DNA of 64,000 bases from Legionella bozemanae (GTDB lineage Bacteria; Pseudomonadota; Gammaproteobacteria; Legionellales; Legionellaceae), in NCBI RefSeq assembly GCF_001648595.1, contig NZ_LBAW01000005.1:1-64000 (forward strand), read 5' to 3'. The translations under genes were made by a program, and so were the position numbers. Of the stretch, positions 25,887 to 37,620 are shown one piece after another (within the stretch, counting starts at the first letter, position 1; each line of letters opens with the position of its first letter). The notes beneath the pieces are model-generated. The model ran no database searches. It was given only the letters and a program-made list of their open reading frames with translations, and was not told where the DNA came from.

Positions 25887-26336
25887 TTATCGACACATTT
25901 GGAAAAAATCAGTAAGTAAAAGGGAACATTCCGCTTGCATTATTCCTTCATCAATTTGAACTTTATGATTCAAGGGATAACCTTGCAATAAGTTATAGAC
26001 AGATCCTGCAGCACCTGCTTTAAAATCTCTAGTTGCAAAAACCACTCTTCTAATTCGCGCATGCACAATAAGTCCAGCACACATAGCGCATGGTTCAAGA
26101 GTCACGTAGAGTGTTGTATCTAATAACCGATGATTTTTTACTTGTTGTGATGCCTGTCTAATTGCACGAACTTCTGCATGTTCTGACGGATCATGACTGT
26201 TTTGGATAAAATTTCGTCCCAAACCTAATAACTGATTGTCTTTGCTCACCAATACGGCACCAACAGGAACCTCCTCTTCCTCTTGGGCGAGAAGAGCCTG
26301 TTCGTATGCTTTTTGCATCCAATAGTAATCATTCAT
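25887..26336 (-). CDS. tadA: tRNA-specific adenosine deaminase TadA
   Basis: A 149-residue cytidine deaminase-fold enzyme that converts A34 to inosine in tRNA-Arg(ACG). Zinc and catalytic motifs are intact: HAEVRAI (His and Glu) and LEPCAMCAGLI (PCxxC). The N-terminal YYWMQKAYEQALLAQEEEEVPVGAVLV is typical for TadA. Convergent with glnD; upstream of guaA by a spacer of about 110 bases reading in the same direction, possibly downstream in the guaB-guaA transcript. Confidence 0.94.
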   Translation of the reverse strand: MNDYYWMQKAYEQALLAQEEEEVPVGAVLVSKDNQLLGLGRNFIQNSHDPSEHAEVRAIRQASQQVKNHRLLDTTLYVTLEPCAMCAGLIVHARIRRVVFATRDFKAGAAGSVYNLLQGYPLNHKVQIDEGIMQAECSLLLTDFFQMCR

Positions 26337-26409
26337 TATTAATTATAAAAAATAAATTTAAAACTTTGTTCTGGGTGAGCTGAGGCAAAATTTGCAAGCA
26401 CAAATTGCC

Positions 26410-26434
26410 TGGGTTACGGCTGCGCCATAACCCA
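26410..26434. terminator. Palindrome after guaA (GCCTGGG-type repeat)
   Basis: TGGGTTA (26410-26416) pairs with TAACCCA (26428-26434), extended by an inner GGC/GCC pair. It lies just downstream of the guaA stop and may end that transcript. The outer GCCTGGG resembles the core of the dispersed GTAGCCTGGG palindromes elsewhere in the window. Confidence 0.5.
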
Positions 26435-26445
26435 GTACAATTTAA

Positions 26446-28023
26446 TTATTCCCATTCAATCGTAGCGGGTGGTTTACCTGAAATATCGTAAGTTACACGA
26501 GATACGCCCTCTACTTCATTAATAATCCGATTGGATATATGACCTAGAAAATCCCACGGCAATTGCGACCAATGCGCTGTCATAAAATCAATCGTCTCAA
26601 CAGCACGAAGACAAATCACATAATCGTATTTACGTCCATCCCCCATCACCCCAACACTTTTAACGGGTAAAAATACAGCAAAAGCTTGACTGACTTTATG
26701 ATATAGATCAGCTTTTTTTAATTCTTCAATAAAAATAGCATCAGCTCGACGTAAAATATCGGCATATTCTTTTTTAACTTCCGCTAAAATTCGCACGCCC
26801 AAACCTGGACCAGGAAATGGATGACGGTATACCATATCATGAGGCAAACCTAACTCAAGTCCTATTTTACGCACCTCGTCCTTAAATAATTCACGAATAG
26901 GTTCTAATAATCTCAAATTTAATGTTTCTGGCAACCCCCCCACATTATGATGGGATTTAATTACGACTGAAGCACCATTTGTACTTGTTGCTGCCGACTC
27001 AATAACATCAGGATAAATTGTTCCTTGTGCCAACCATGAAACCCCAGGAATTTTTAATGCTTCTTCATCAAATACTTCAATAAAAGTACGTCCAATAATT
27101 TTTCTCTTTTCTTCAGGGCAGGTAATACCTTTCAGCGCATACAAAAATCGCTCTTCTGCTTGAACTGCAATAATTTCAATACCCATATGCTTGCCAAACA
27201 TTTCCATAACTTCTGTTGCTTCATTCAAACGCAACAAGCCAGTATCTACAAAAACACAAACCAACTGTTTGCCAATCGCTTTATGTAATAAAGCAGCAAC
27301 AACAGAAGAATCCACACCTCCAGACAAGCCGAGTAAAACTTTCTCGGTTCCTACCTGAGCTCTGATTTTATTAATTGCTTCATCAATAATGAGTTCAGAT
27401 GTCCAATTAGTCGACGCGTGACAGATATCGACAACGAAACGATATAAAATGCGCATCCCTTGTAATGTATGTGTCACCTCTGGATGAAATTGTACCCCAT
27501 ACATATGACGACTTTCATCAGCCATTCCTGCAATCGGCGCGTTACGTGTCTCACAAATTACCTTAAAACCGAGAGGTAATTTCGTCACTTTATCCCCATG
27601 GCTCATCCAAACATCTAATAAAGCGTTTCCATCAGAACTGAGCCGATCCTCAATTTGAGAAAACAGTTTGCTGTGACCATGCAATTTCAATTCAGCATAA
27701 CCAAACTCTCTGATTGAAGAGGATTGCACTTCCCCCCCTAATTGCACAGCCATGGTTTGCATCCCATAACAAATCCCCAAAATAGGAAGACCTGTAGTAA
27801 ATAACCATTGAGGCGCACGAGGATTCTCATTATGAGTAACAGTCGCCGGACCTCCAGACAAAATGATGCCACAAGGATTTAAAGCAGCAAATTGTTCTTG
27901 GGTTATGTTAAAAGGATGGATTTCGCAATAAACACCTAATTCACGCACACGTCGTGCAATCAGTTGTGTGTATTGAGAACCAAAATCAAGAATCAGCAAA
28001 GGATGTTGTTTTAAATCACTCAT
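26446..28023 (-). CDS. guaA: GMP synthase (glutamine-hydrolysing)
   Basis: GuaA converts XMP to GMP using glutamine and ATP. The 525-residue protein has the class I glutamine amidotransferase domain first ([11 protein letters not shown], catalytic Cys in [16 protein letters not shown], and [10 protein letters not shown]), then the ATP pyrophosphatase domain with [17 protein letters not shown], and the C-terminal dimerisation domain ending KPPATIEWE. Length and motifs match the family. It follows guaB after two bases, forming the usual guaBA operon. Confidence 0.97.
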   Translation of the reverse strand: MSDLKQHPLLILDFGSQYTQLIARRVRELGVYCEIHPFNITQEQFAALNPCGIILSGGPATVTHNENPRAPQWLFTTGLPILGICYGMQTMAVQLGGEVQSSSIREFGYAELKLHGHSKLFSQIEDRLSSDGNALLDVWMSHGDKVTKLPLGFKVICETRNAPIAGMADESRHMYGVQFHPEVTHTLQGMRILYRFVVDICHASTNWTSELIIDEAINKIRAQVGTEKVLLGLSGGVDSSVVAALLHKAIGKQLVCVFVDTGLLRLNEATEVMEMFGKHMGIEIIAVQAEERFLYALKGITCPEEKRKIIGRTFIEVFDEEALKIPGVSWLAQGTIYPDVIESAATSTNGASVVIKSHHNVGGLPETLNLRLLEPIRELFKDEVRKIGLELGLPHDMVYRHPFPGPGLGVRILAEVKKEYADILRRADAIFIEELKKADLYHKVSQAFAVFLPVKSVGVMGDGRKYDYVICLRAVETIDFMTAHWSQLPWDFLGHISNRIINEVEGVSRVTYDISGKPPATIEWE

Positions 28024-28025
28024 TA

Positions 28026-29868
<1,843 letters not shown>

Positions 29869-30699
29869 TTGGCTAAAATAATTGTAATTACATCAGGTAA
29901 AGGCGGAGTAGGAAAAACCACTTCTTCTGCAGCTATTTCTTCAGGCCTCGCCCTACTAGGGCACAAGACTGTCGTTATTGACTTCGATATCGGTTTAAGA
30001 AACCTCGATATTATCATGGGCTGTGAGCGTCGAGTTGTTTATGACTTTATTAATGTTATTAATAAAGAGGCAAGCCTAAATCAGGCTTTAATTAAAGACA
30101 AGCGCGTTGCAAACCTCTCAATACTTCCTGCATCACAAACCCGAGATAAAGATGCATTAACTCTTGAAGGGGTTGAACGAGTCCTTAATGATCTCGCAAA
30201 AGATTTTGATTTTATTATTTGTGATTCGCCTGCCGGAATTGAAGCTGGTGCATTAATGGCTATGTATTTTGCTGATCATGCAATCGTTGTGACTAATCCA
30301 GAAGTTTCTTCTGTGCGTGACTCTGATCGTATACTGGGTATACTTGCCAGCAAGACTAAAAGAGCCATTGAAAATCAACCACCAATCCAAGAACATTTGT
30401 TATTAACACGTTATGATCCAGAACGTGTTGAGCGTGGTGACATGCTTTCTGTTACTGACGTAAAGGAAATATTAGCCATTCCGTTAATTGGCGTTATTCC
30501 AGAATCAAAATCGGTACTTAAAGCGTCAAACACAGGTACACCAGTAGTACTTGATGAAACAAGTGACGCCGGTATTGCTTATCAAGATGCAATTGCTCGT
30601 TTTCTCGGTGAAGAAAGACCTATGCGCTTCATAAATAATGATCGTAAAGGATTATTGCGTCGCTTATTCAGCAAAAACAAGGAGGAAGTGACGGTATGA
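29869..30699 (+). CDS. minD: Septum site-determining ATPase MinD
   Basis: MinD is the membrane-cycling ATPase that, with MinC and MinE, keeps division at midcell. At 276 residues it has the deviant Walker [15 protein letters not shown] (Lys11 and Lys16), [32 protein letters not shown] (Walker B) and a C-terminal amphipathic membrane-targeting helix ([13 protein letters not shown]). Translation starts at TTG (29869), eight bases after AGGAAGG; no better ATG exists in frame. The stop overlaps minE (ATGA). Confidence 0.96.
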   Translation: MAKIIVITSGKGGVGKTTSSAAISSGLALLGHKTVVIDFDIGLRNLDIIMGCERRVVYDFINVINKEASLNQALIKDKRVANLSILPASQTRDKDALTLEGVERVLNDLAKDFDFIICDSPAGIEAGALMAMYFADHAIVVTNPEVSSVRDSDRILGILASKTKRAIENQPPIQEHLLLTRYDPERVERGDMLSVTDVKEILAIPLIGVIPESKSVLKASNTGTPVVLDETSDAGIAYQDAIARFLGEERPMRFINNDRKGLLRRLFSKNKEEVTV

Positions 30700-30959
30700 G
30701 TATTTTTAATTACCTGCGCAGAAGGAGTGCTACAGCATCCGTTGCTAAAGAGCGTTTACAGATCATAATTTCTCATGAGCGCTCCCAACGTAATACACCT
30801 GACTACCTACCCAAGCTTCAGGAAGAAATTCTTACTGTTATTGCTAAATACGTACATGTCACACGTGATCAGGTCAGTGTGAATCTTGAGCGTATGGGAG
30901 ACAACTCGGTGCTCGAATTAAACATCACTATGCCAGACGATGTTAAAGAAAACGCCTAG
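30696..30959 (+). CDS. minE: Cell division topological specificity factor MinE
   Basis: MinE stimulates MinD ATPase and drives pole-to-pole oscillation. At 87 residues it has an N-terminal membrane-binding segment ([20 protein letters not shown]), the anti-MinCD helix region ([19 protein letters not shown]) and the C-terminal dimerisation domain ending NITMPDDV. Its ATG overlaps the minD stop by four bases. No minC precedes minD in this window, unlike the E. coli minCDE order. Confidence 0.95.
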   Translation: MSIFNYLRRRSATASVAKERLQIIISHERSQRNTPDYLPKLQEEILTVIAKYVHVTRDQVSVNLERMGDNSVLELNITMPDDVKENA

Positions 30960-30976
30960 AGACTTTCTGAGCAAGA

Positions 30977-31213
30977 TTATATTGAATGGTTGTGCTTCTG
31001 AGAAGGAAAGCCCAGCGACCATAGTGAAATGGAGCAAAACCCCAAAGGTTGATTATCCACCCAAGTCCATCCCCAAAAACTTAACCATATCCATTGGCCA
31101 TCTTGGTACGGCGCCCAATCTGAAGCTCCATTATTCGGATACCAAACCGGACCATATTGTTCATCTTCAATCCAAGCTCCATATCCTTTTTTATTGTACT
31201 GCATCCACGCCAC
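30977..31213 (-). pseudogene. DUF6600-like Trp/Tyr-rich repeat protein remnant
   Basis: The minus strand reads YGAWIEDEQYGPVWYPN, then WAPYQDGQWIWLSFWGWTWV, then DNQPLG, after which the homologous continuation FAPFHYGRWAFLLRS is found in another frame. Proteins with the order GxWxxxxxYGxVWxP..WxPYxxGxW..GWTWVxxxPxGxxPxHYGRW are secreted DUF6600-type proteins. The frame change, the missing signal peptide and the missing repeats mark it as a decayed fragment. It sits convergent to minE. Confidence 0.6.
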
Positions 31214-31328
31214 GTTTTAAGTTTAAATTCCAGTAAAATCAATAAATAAAAGATGAGCTACAGGTTATTAATGCTCTATGTTCATCAGAGTTAAATTAAA
31301 TAATAGGTGGCAGAGGAGAGTAAAGAAA

Positions 31329-31360
31329 AACCCGGGACCAATATATTAGACACCCGGGTT
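31329..31360 (-). terminator. Rho-independent terminator of the fadE unit
   Basis: On the minus strand AACCCGGG, a 16-base loop and CCCGGGTT are followed at once by TTTCTTT (reading TTTTTCTTT with the stem end). It lies about 50 bases after the fadE stop and is one of the clearest intrinsic terminators in the window. Confidence 0.75.
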
Positions 31361-31407
31361 ACGATTCAGCAAATATACTTATAGCTGCATTGCACCAGGA
31401 GTCAAAA

Positions 31408-33927
31408 TCAAATCATTTCTGATTCTATATCATCTTTATTAACAACAACTTTTTTACCCCTGGCAGATTTTATTGATGCGGGTCGACGCAAATCCTCATC
31501 ATTGAAATCATCTACCTTTATCACATCTTGCCGTGCTAGCTCTGCTTCTTTTAATTGCTTGGCTTCTTTCTCGGTTAACAAACCACAAGCCAAAGCTTCA
31601 TTAATTTGTTCCAGCAGAGTAAGTGATTTTAAAACATCATCTTTTACTGCACGCATTATTTTTCTTTCCAACTCATCTACCGCACAAATTTTATGGAAAG
31701 CTTCCTCCAGACGACCTAAAGGACAATTGTCCCCAGCTTTGCTATAAACCAAACGAGTGAGGCGCATACGAGCTTCGCCAGGTTCAATGAGAATTCTGGC
31801 TAACTTATGGCCCAGCTGGTCATTTGGTTTATTTCTTCGATTACCTAAGGGTTTAATAATCAAGCGTAAAACAACTCGTGCCCAACCTGCTGGGAAATTG
31901 ACAATAACGCCATGCATTGCCGTCTCACATTCATACAACAGTTGTTGACAGCTCCAATCAACCAGAGGTAAATCAGCTTTGGGCTCACCATCTTCATGAT
32001 AACGTTTTAAGACTGCTGAAATCAAATACAATGAACTCAGCATATCCCCAAGACGTGAGGATAATTTCTCTTTACGTTTTAAGTCCCCTCCTAAAATACT
32101 CATTGAGAAATCAGCAAGAAATGCTAAATTAGCGCTGTATTTATGCAAAAGTTGATAATAACGTTTTACACTGCTCACAGGTGCTTTAGATAAGTGTGCA
32201 TCAGTCCAAGCAAAAATAACCGACTTCGTAAAGTTGGCAATAATAAATCCGGCATGGGAAAAAAATGCCTTATCAAATTCAACCAGATTATTGTTGCGGA
32301 TACTTTCAAGTTCCTTAAATACATAGGGATGGCATCGAATCGCTCCCTGGCCAAAAATAATTAAACTTCGAGTGAGTATGTTCGCTCCTTCCACAGTAAT
32401 TGCGATAGGAGATCCTTGATAACCTCTACCCATATAATTATTAGGACCAAGACATATACCTTTTCCACCATGAATATCCATGGCATCAAGTGATACCTGT
32501 CTTGCACGTTCTGTGGTGTGGTATTTTAATATAGCACCGACCACAGAAGGTTTGGCTCCATGATCAATCGCAGCAGCGGCCATTGTTACAGCAGCGTCAA
32601 TAATATAAGTATTTGACGCTAACCTGGCCAAAGGCTCTTCAATCCCCTCAAACTTTCCAATTGATTGATTAAATTGTTTACGAACGCGTGCATAAGCTCC
32701 AGAAGCCAAAGCTGCAGCCTGGGCACCTCCGTTAGCACTCGAAGGTAACGATATGGCCCTGCCAGCGCTTAAACACTCCATGAGCATGCGCCAACCACAA
32801 CCTGCCATAGCTACACCACCGATTAGGTAGTCCATGGGAATAAAAACATCCTTCCCTTGAGTTGGGCCATTTAAAAACCCAGTATTCAATGGGAAATGAC
32901 GACGACCTTTTGTAATCCCCGGGGTATTTGCTGGTATTAACGCACAACTAATACCCACATCCTCACCTTTACCTATTAAATTATCCGGGTCAAATAACCT
33001 GAACGCCAACCCGATTACTGTAGCTACTGGACATAAAGTAATGTAACGCTTATCCCAATTTAATCGGATACCTAATATCTTTTCGCCATTAATTTCTTGA
33101 TGACATACTATGCCTTTGTCTGGGATTGATGCGGCATCAGAGCCTGCATTGGGGCCGGTTAAAGCAAAACAGGGGATTTCCCGTCCATCAGCCAAGCGTG
33201 GTAAGTAATAATTTTTTTGCTCTTCAGTTCCATATTTAAGCAACAACTCGCCTGGGCCTAGAGAATTAGGTACAGATATAGTTGTAGCAGCAGTGATTGA
33301 GCGACCATAGATTTTTACTAAGATTGACATTTGTGCGGTAGCAGAAAACTCAAGACCACCATAACGCTTTGGTATAATCATACCTAAAAATCGATTTTCC
33401 TTGATAAACTGCCAGATTTCTGGAGGTAAATCGGTTAGATTATGAGTTATATCCCAATCATCGATCATCCCGCACAAGGTATTTACAGGACCATCAAGAA
33501 AAGCTTGCTCTTCATCAGTCAAACGAACCGTAGGCGCATTTCTCAACACAGAAAAATCTGGGGCGCCACTAAATAAATCACCTTCCCAACTTACAGTGCC
33601 CGCTTCCAGAGCCTCTCTCTCAGTTGAGGACATGGCAGGCATGGCTTTACTTACTGCTTTAAAAAAATATTTGGATAATAATATTCGTCTTAAAGGTTTT
33701 ATAGCACCAGCAATTAAAATAAGTTCCACTAAAACAAGTACCATTTTAGTCACTAATCCTGGAGAGCCATACATGAAAACAAGGGCACTAAATAGAGCAA
33801 AGCTAATAGCCCACACTGAAATTGCTGCCTGCCTGGTAAGCAATATCCCTGCAGCACCAATGATTATGAGCACTAAAATAGCGTGTAGCACATTATTCTC
33901 CTTAATTATTTGAGGCCTTTCGACCAC
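31408..33927 (-). CDS. fadE: Acyl-CoA dehydrogenase FadE
   Basis: An 839-residue protein of the large FadE type, which oxidises fatty acyl-CoA in the first step of beta-oxidation. Two or three N-terminal membrane helices (about 10-70) come first. The acyl-CoA dehydrogenase core follows, with FALTGPNAGSDAASIPDKG, GKFEGIEEPLARLASNTYI and the FAD-site SLDAMDIHGGKGICLGPNNY. The C-terminal DUF1974 domain closes it. Length fits E. coli FadE (814). The start overlaps the end of the alpha/beta hydrolase gene by 26 bases, so the two form one transcript ended by the terminator at 31329-31360. Confidence 0.94.
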   Translation of the reverse strand: MVERPQIIKENNVLHAILVLIIIGAAGILLTRQAAISVWAISFALFSALVFMYGSPGLVTKMVLVLVELILIAGAIKPLRRILLSKYFFKAVSKAMPAMSSTEREALEAGTVSWEGDLFSGAPDFSVLRNAPTVRLTDEEQAFLDGPVNTLCGMIDDWDITHNLTDLPPEIWQFIKENRFLGMIIPKRYGGLEFSATAQMSILVKIYGRSITAATTISVPNSLGPGELLLKYGTEEQKNYYLPRLADGREIPCFALTGPNAGSDAASIPDKGIVCHQEINGEKILGIRLNWDKRYITLCPVATVIGLAFRLFDPDNLIGKGEDVGISCALIPANTPGITKGRRHFPLNTGFLNGPTQGKDVFIPMDYLIGGVAMAGCGWRMLMECLSAGRAISLPSSANGGAQAAALASGAYARVRKQFNQSIGKFEGIEEPLARLASNTYIIDAAVTMAAAAIDHGAKPSVVGAILKYHTTERARQVSLDAMDIHGGKGICLGPNNYMGRGYQGSPIAITVEGANILTRSLIIFGQGAIRCHPYVFKELESIRNNNLVEFDKAFFSHAGFIIANFTKSVIFAWTDAHLSKAPVSSVKRYYQLLHKYSANLAFLADFSMSILGGDLKRKEKLSSRLGDMLSSLYLISAVLKRYHEDGEPKADLPLVDWSCQQLLYECETAMHGVIVNFPAGWARVVLRLIIKPLGNRRNKPNDQLGHKLARILIEPGEARMRLTRLVYSKAGDNCPLGRLEEAFHKICAVDELERKIMRAVKDDVLKSLTLLEQINEALACGLLTEKEAKQLKEAELARQDVIKVDDFNDEDLRRPASIKSARGKKVVVNKDDIESEMI

Positions 33928-34723
33928 TTGTACTATTTAAGTATAAACCAGACACAATTTTTATAATCTGCTTTGCCACAACTTCTGGGTGTTCCATAGG
34001 AAATAAATGGGTCCCTTTGGTTTTATAACTTGATACATTAAAATATTTTTTCATGTAGCGCACATCCATTTTACCAACCACAGTACTTTTGTCACCATAA
34101 ATTAATGCTGTTGGAATGAATAACTTACCTTCATAGTTTGGGATAACGTGGGGAATAGTTCGATAAATTTGATATTCAATGTGCCTATCAAATCGCAGAT
34201 GGTAACCGTCCTCTTTATACTCTAAACCGTAGGTAATATAATCGCTTAAGCAGGCATCAGTAAAGGTCTTAAATAACTCTCGCGTCTTTAAATAATCCAT
34301 TAATTGATCATGATCTTTCCAATATGTGCGCCGACTTCGGGTCCTAAACGCCGGCGTAACCCGATCAATAATACCCAGGGCTTTTGCCAAACGAACCATG
34401 CTTGATTTAAAAGCACCAATTAAAGGTGAGTCCAACATAATTACCGCTTTAAATAATTCGGGTTGTTCGGCTGCTGCTAATAAGCTTAAAATACCACCTA
34501 AAGAATGCCCGACTGCGATAACAGGACGATCTGCTTGCTTTTTAACACTGGCAATGACTTCCGAAACCAGATTATGCCAGTTTTCACTAACCGGGAACAA
34601 AGGATCATGCCCAATCTTGTCAATATAGCAATAATCGAATTCTTTCTCGAGCTGATCCAGCATTTGTTTATAACATAAAGCAGGAAAACCATTTCCATGT
34701 GCAAAATGAATCAACTCTTTCAT
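33902..34723 (-). CDS. Alpha/beta hydrolase
   Basis: A 273-residue alpha/beta hydrolase with the oxyanion region FAHGNGFPALCYKQML at the N-terminus, the nucleophile elbow AVGHSLGG (Ser in GHSLG), an acid residue candidate in ALIYGDKSTV, and a C-terminal His in GTHLFPMEHPE. The HGNGFP motif is shared with a group of lipase/esterase-like bacterial hydrolases. Coupling to fadE suggests it releases fatty acids or handles acyl-CoA, but the substrate is unknown. Confidence 0.85.
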   Translation of the reverse strand: MKELIHFAHGNGFPALCYKQMLDQLEKEFDYCYIDKIGHDPLFPVSENWHNLVSEVIASVKKQADRPVIAVGHSLGGILSLLAAAEQPELFKAVIMLDSPLIGAFKSSMVRLAKALGIIDRVTPAFRTRSRRTYWKDHDQLMDYLKTRELFKTFTDACLSDYITYGLEYKEDGYHLRFDRHIEYQIYRTIPHVIPNYEGKLFIPTALIYGDKSTVVGKMDVRYMKKYFNVSSYKTKGTHLFPMEHPEVVAKQIIKIVSGLYLNSTSGRKASNN

Positions 34724-34824
34724 AAAGTCACCACGTGCATATGCTCCAATATAAAAGTTCTATTTATTAATTCTGTAAACAGTTTAATTCCAATGCAACG
34801 ACAATGCCTTAACAAAATACAATT

Positions 34825-35703
34825 CTATAAAATGGCAACTCGCCTGCTTTCTGCGCGCAGAGAATAAAGTGCAAAACTGTAGTAGAAAATAAGCAATGCG
34901 AATAAAATGTAACCTGAACCCATAAAAATTGAATTGAGTGTGAGCATGGCAAGCAGCAGTAATAACATAGGGGTTCCAGCAACGGCTAAAAGCCGGCTTG
35001 ATTGAGCAAAGGTGACATTAAAAGAAAAGAATATATTTGAAAAAACTTGTCCTAGAAAAGCTAAAACCAGGAAAAGAATTATAAAAATTGAAAATAACAT
35101 GGCTACAACCATAGGATAAATCATTAGTTCCGAATAAAATGTCACATTTTTAATTGAATCTTCTTCTGCAATTTTTCTGCCATCAAACACCAGATTAGTT
35201 CCTTTATCAAAAGTTTGGACTAATGGAGTGCCTTTACTAGGCTTTGTTTCCGCCATATTAAAAAGTTTCAAACTGGGCACTTTAAGAGAAATTTTATTTT
35301 TGTTAATCAAAATCGAGAGGTAAGGATAGTTGGAAGGGAAATCATTGATTTTTCCTGTTGTGTCAATAATAATAACTACTTGCCCCTGATCATTCTTGAT
35401 CAAATAAGGCATTGGTTTATCAAAGGAAACCTCCCCGTTTTGTATATAAAAAACAGGAATTTTTGACAAAGGCTCTGTTATTTGTTCTTTAAAAGCTTGA
35501 TTCAAACTAAAGCTCATTCTTACAGCAAAGGGAATTGTAAATAAAGCGATTGTCAATAAAAGGTAGAGAATACCAAGTCCTCGCCAACGCTTCCCAACAT
35601 CCACATAAAGAAGTCGTGAATAGAAAGACATATACAATGCTGACCAATATCTATAGACTGGGGTATCAATTGGTTTTAGTTGTTTGTTTTTTTCTTTGCT
35701 CAC
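34825..35703 (-). CDS. DUF1189-family membrane protein
   Basis: The frame extends to 35850, but that would overlap ugpC by 146 bases. A GTG at 35703, preceded by TTGGAGAATGAC and placed just past the ugpC stop, gives a 292-residue protein. It has one membrane helix near residues 40-60, a large soluble periplasmic domain (FSLNQAFKEQITEPLSKIP through GTNLVFDGRKIAEED), and three C-terminal helices. This layout matches DUF1189. It is the last gene of the ugpA-ugpE-ugpC unit. Function unknown; an accessory role in membrane homeostasis is conceivable. Confidence 0.75.
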   Translation of the reverse strand: MSKEKNKQLKPIDTPVYRYWSALYMSFYSRLLYVDVGKRWRGLGILYLLLTIALFTIPFAVRMSFSLNQAFKEQITEPLSKIPVFYIQNGEVSFDKPMPYLIKNDQGQVVIIIDTTGKINDFPSNYPYLSILINKNKISLKVPSLKLFNMAETKPSKGTPLVQTFDKGTNLVFDGRKIAEEDSIKNVTFYSELMIYPMVVAMLFSIFIILFLVLAFLGQVFSNIFFSFNVTFAQSSRLLAVAGTPMLLLLLAMLTLNSIFMGSGYILFALLIFYYSFALYSLRAESRRVAIL

Positions 35704-35704
35704 G

Positions 35705-36787
35705 TCATTCTCCAATCCGTTTTCCAGATTTACGATGAAAAAGATGTAATTTAATTTTAGGTAGCTTAACCCAGAGTTGTCCACTCGAAATGTGTTGATC
35801 TGCAGTAACGCGCAAATTAATCGGCTGCTTATTCTTGATACATGTCGCACGTATTAATTTGTCCGCACCCATATTATCTACAAACTCGACATAAATTGAG
35901 ATGCTTTGTGGATCATTTTCAGAACAAAGTACAACATGTTCAGCTCGAATTGCTATAATCAGCTCGTCCTTATCTTCAAGGTTCTGTGCCAACGCTGGCA
36001 TAGGATAATCAACTCCCAAATCTGTTTGTACCGTATTGCTGCTTTTATCGAAGACACCAGATACTATATTCAAAGGATAATGCCCTGTAAATCCTGCAAC
36101 GAATAAGGTAGCAGGATTTTGATACAGTTCCTGGGGAGAGCCTATCTGCTCAACAACCCCTTGATTAAGTACCATAACACGTTCCGCCATAGTCATTGCT
36201 TCAGTTTGATCATGAGTTACATACACACTGGTAGTATTTAATTGTTGATGTAAACGACGAATTTCATGACGCATTTCCGTACGCAATTTTGCATCCAGAT
36301 TGGATAAAGGTTCATCAAATAAAAAAACAGCTGGGGAGCGAACCATGGCTCTTCCCATTGCAACCCTTTGTTTTTGTCCTCCAGAAAGTGCCTGGGGTTT
36401 ACGCTCTAAATAAGGAGTTAGATGCAATAATTGTGCTGCTTCATCTACTCGTTGCTTAATATCTGCCTTCTTAAAACGCCTCATTTTTAATCCATAAGCC
36501 ATATTTTCAAATACAGTCATATGGGGATAAAGAGCATAATTTTGAAAAACCATAGCCATGTCCCTTTTTGCTGCAGGTATTTTATTGACACATTGATCAT
36601 TAATCAAAATCGAGCCCGAACTTAAATCTTCCAAACCGGCAATTAAGCGTAATAATGTAGTTTTTCCACATCCAGATGGACCAACAATCACCATAAACTC
36701 GCCTTTTTTAATGCTAACGTTTACCTTATCCAGAATTGTTGTTGATCCGACCTTTTTTGAAACTTCAATGAGACTGACTGTTGCCAT
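35705..36787 (-). CDS. ugpC: ABC transporter ATP-binding protein, UgpC/MalK type
   Basis: A 360-residue ATPase with Walker A GPSGCGKTTLLR, Q-loop VFQNYALYPHMTV, signature LSGGQKQRVAMGRAMVR, Walker B VFLFDEPLSNLDAKLR and switch His in VYVTHDQTEAM. A C-terminal TOBE/regulatory domain (from about 240) is the mark of carbohydrate-type (CUT1) ABC importers such as MalK and UgpC. It energises the two permeases encoded upstream. Glycerol-3-phosphate or glycerophosphodiesters are likely substrates, judged from permease similarity, but other sugars cannot be ruled out. Confidence 0.88.
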   Translation of the reverse strand: MATVSLIEVSKKVGSTTILDKVNVSIKKGEFMVIVGPSGCGKTTLLRLIAGLEDLSSGSILINDQCVNKIPAAKRDMAMVFQNYALYPHMTVFENMAYGLKMRRFKKADIKQRVDEAAQLLHLTPYLERKPQALSGGQKQRVAMGRAMVRSPAVFLFDEPLSNLDAKLRTEMRHEIRRLHQQLNTTSVYVTHDQTEAMTMAERVMVLNQGVVEQIGSPQELYQNPATLFVAGFTGHYPLNIVSGVFDKSSNTVQTDLGVDYPMPALAQNLEDKDELIIAIRAEHVVLCSENDPQSISIYVEFVDNMGADKLIRATCIKNKQPINLRVTADQHISSGQLWVKLPKIKLHLFHRKSGKRIGE

Positions 36788-36789
36788 GC

Positions 36790-37620
36790 TTACTTTAACC
36801 CTTTTTCAAACCAGCGCTGCATTAACATGACTACCATACAAGGTGGAATCAAAGCAATCAATGCAACAGCCATAATGTAGTGCCATTGTGGCACTTGATC
36901 TGCCACGCCAGCTAAATAGCGAATCCCCATCACTACCGTAGCCATTTTTGTTTCTGTAGTAACCACTAATGGCCAAAGATACTGATTCCAACCGTACACG
37001 AACAAAATAACGAATAATGATGCAATTTGCGTTTTGGATAAGGGTAAAACAATATCAAAAAAGAAACGTACAGCCCCTGCCCCATCCAGTTTTGCTGCAT
37101 CAACGAGTTCAAGAGGTATGGTTTTAAAAAACTGACGAAACAAAAAAGTTCCAGTTGCAGACACAAATAAGGGCAAAGTTAATCCAGTAAATGAATTTAA
37201 TAATCCAAATGAAGCAACCACCTGAAAAGTAGGTACAATCCTGACTTCTATGGGCAACATCATAGTAATAAAAATCAATGCAAAACATAATTTTTTAAAA
37301 GGAAAATCAAAATATACCAGAGCAAAGGCTGAGCCTAAGGCAAAAACAATCTTTCCCAAAGCAATAGCCATAGCCATAAAAAAACTGTTTAACAACATCG
37401 AAGTAATAGGCTCCCCGCCTGTGACCGATAAGCCTTCTGTCATCACCGCTTTCAAATTCTTGAATAATAAAGTCCCTGGAACCATAGGAATATGAGATTG
37501 CATCATGACACTCCCTTCATTACTGGCAGCGACAAGAGCCAAATAAACAGGCAACAACATCAAAATCACAAAAAAGCATAAAAAACTATGCTGTAACATA
37601 CGAGCGAAATATGATTTCAT
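36790..37620 (-). CDS. ugpE: Sugar/glycerol-3-phosphate ABC permease, UgpE type
   Basis: A 276-residue inner-membrane permease with six hydrophobic helices. The EAA loop DAAKLDGAGAVRFFFDIVLP docks the ATPase, and IMLPIEVRIVPTFQVVASFG is very close to UgpE. The start overlaps ugpA by four bases (ATGA). No ugpB periplasmic binding protein gene lies in this cluster. Confidence 0.88.
   Translation of the reverse strand: MKSYFARMLQHSFLCFFVILMLLPVYLALVAASNEGSVMMQSHIPMVPGTLLFKNLKAVMTEGLSVTGGEPITSMLLNSFFMAMAIALGKIVFALGSAFALVYFDFPFKKLCFALIFITMMLPIEVRIVPTFQVVASFGLLNSFTGLTLPLFVSATGTFLFRQFFKTIPLELVDAAKLDGAGAVRFFFDIVLPLSKTQIASLFVILFVYGWNQYLWPLVVTTETKMATVVMGIRYLAGVADQVPQWHYIMAVALIALIPPCMVVMLMQRWFEKGLK

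Noticed and set aside
30940-31236. 98-codon forward ORF after minE
   Set aside because: It overlaps the minE end and runs antisense to the WY-rich remnant, which explains the sequence better.
35704-35850. Longer N-terminus of the DUF1189 protein
   Set aside because: It would overlap ugpC by 146 bases and begin with non-typical sequence; the GTG at 35703 has a good ribosome-binding site just after the ugpC stop.
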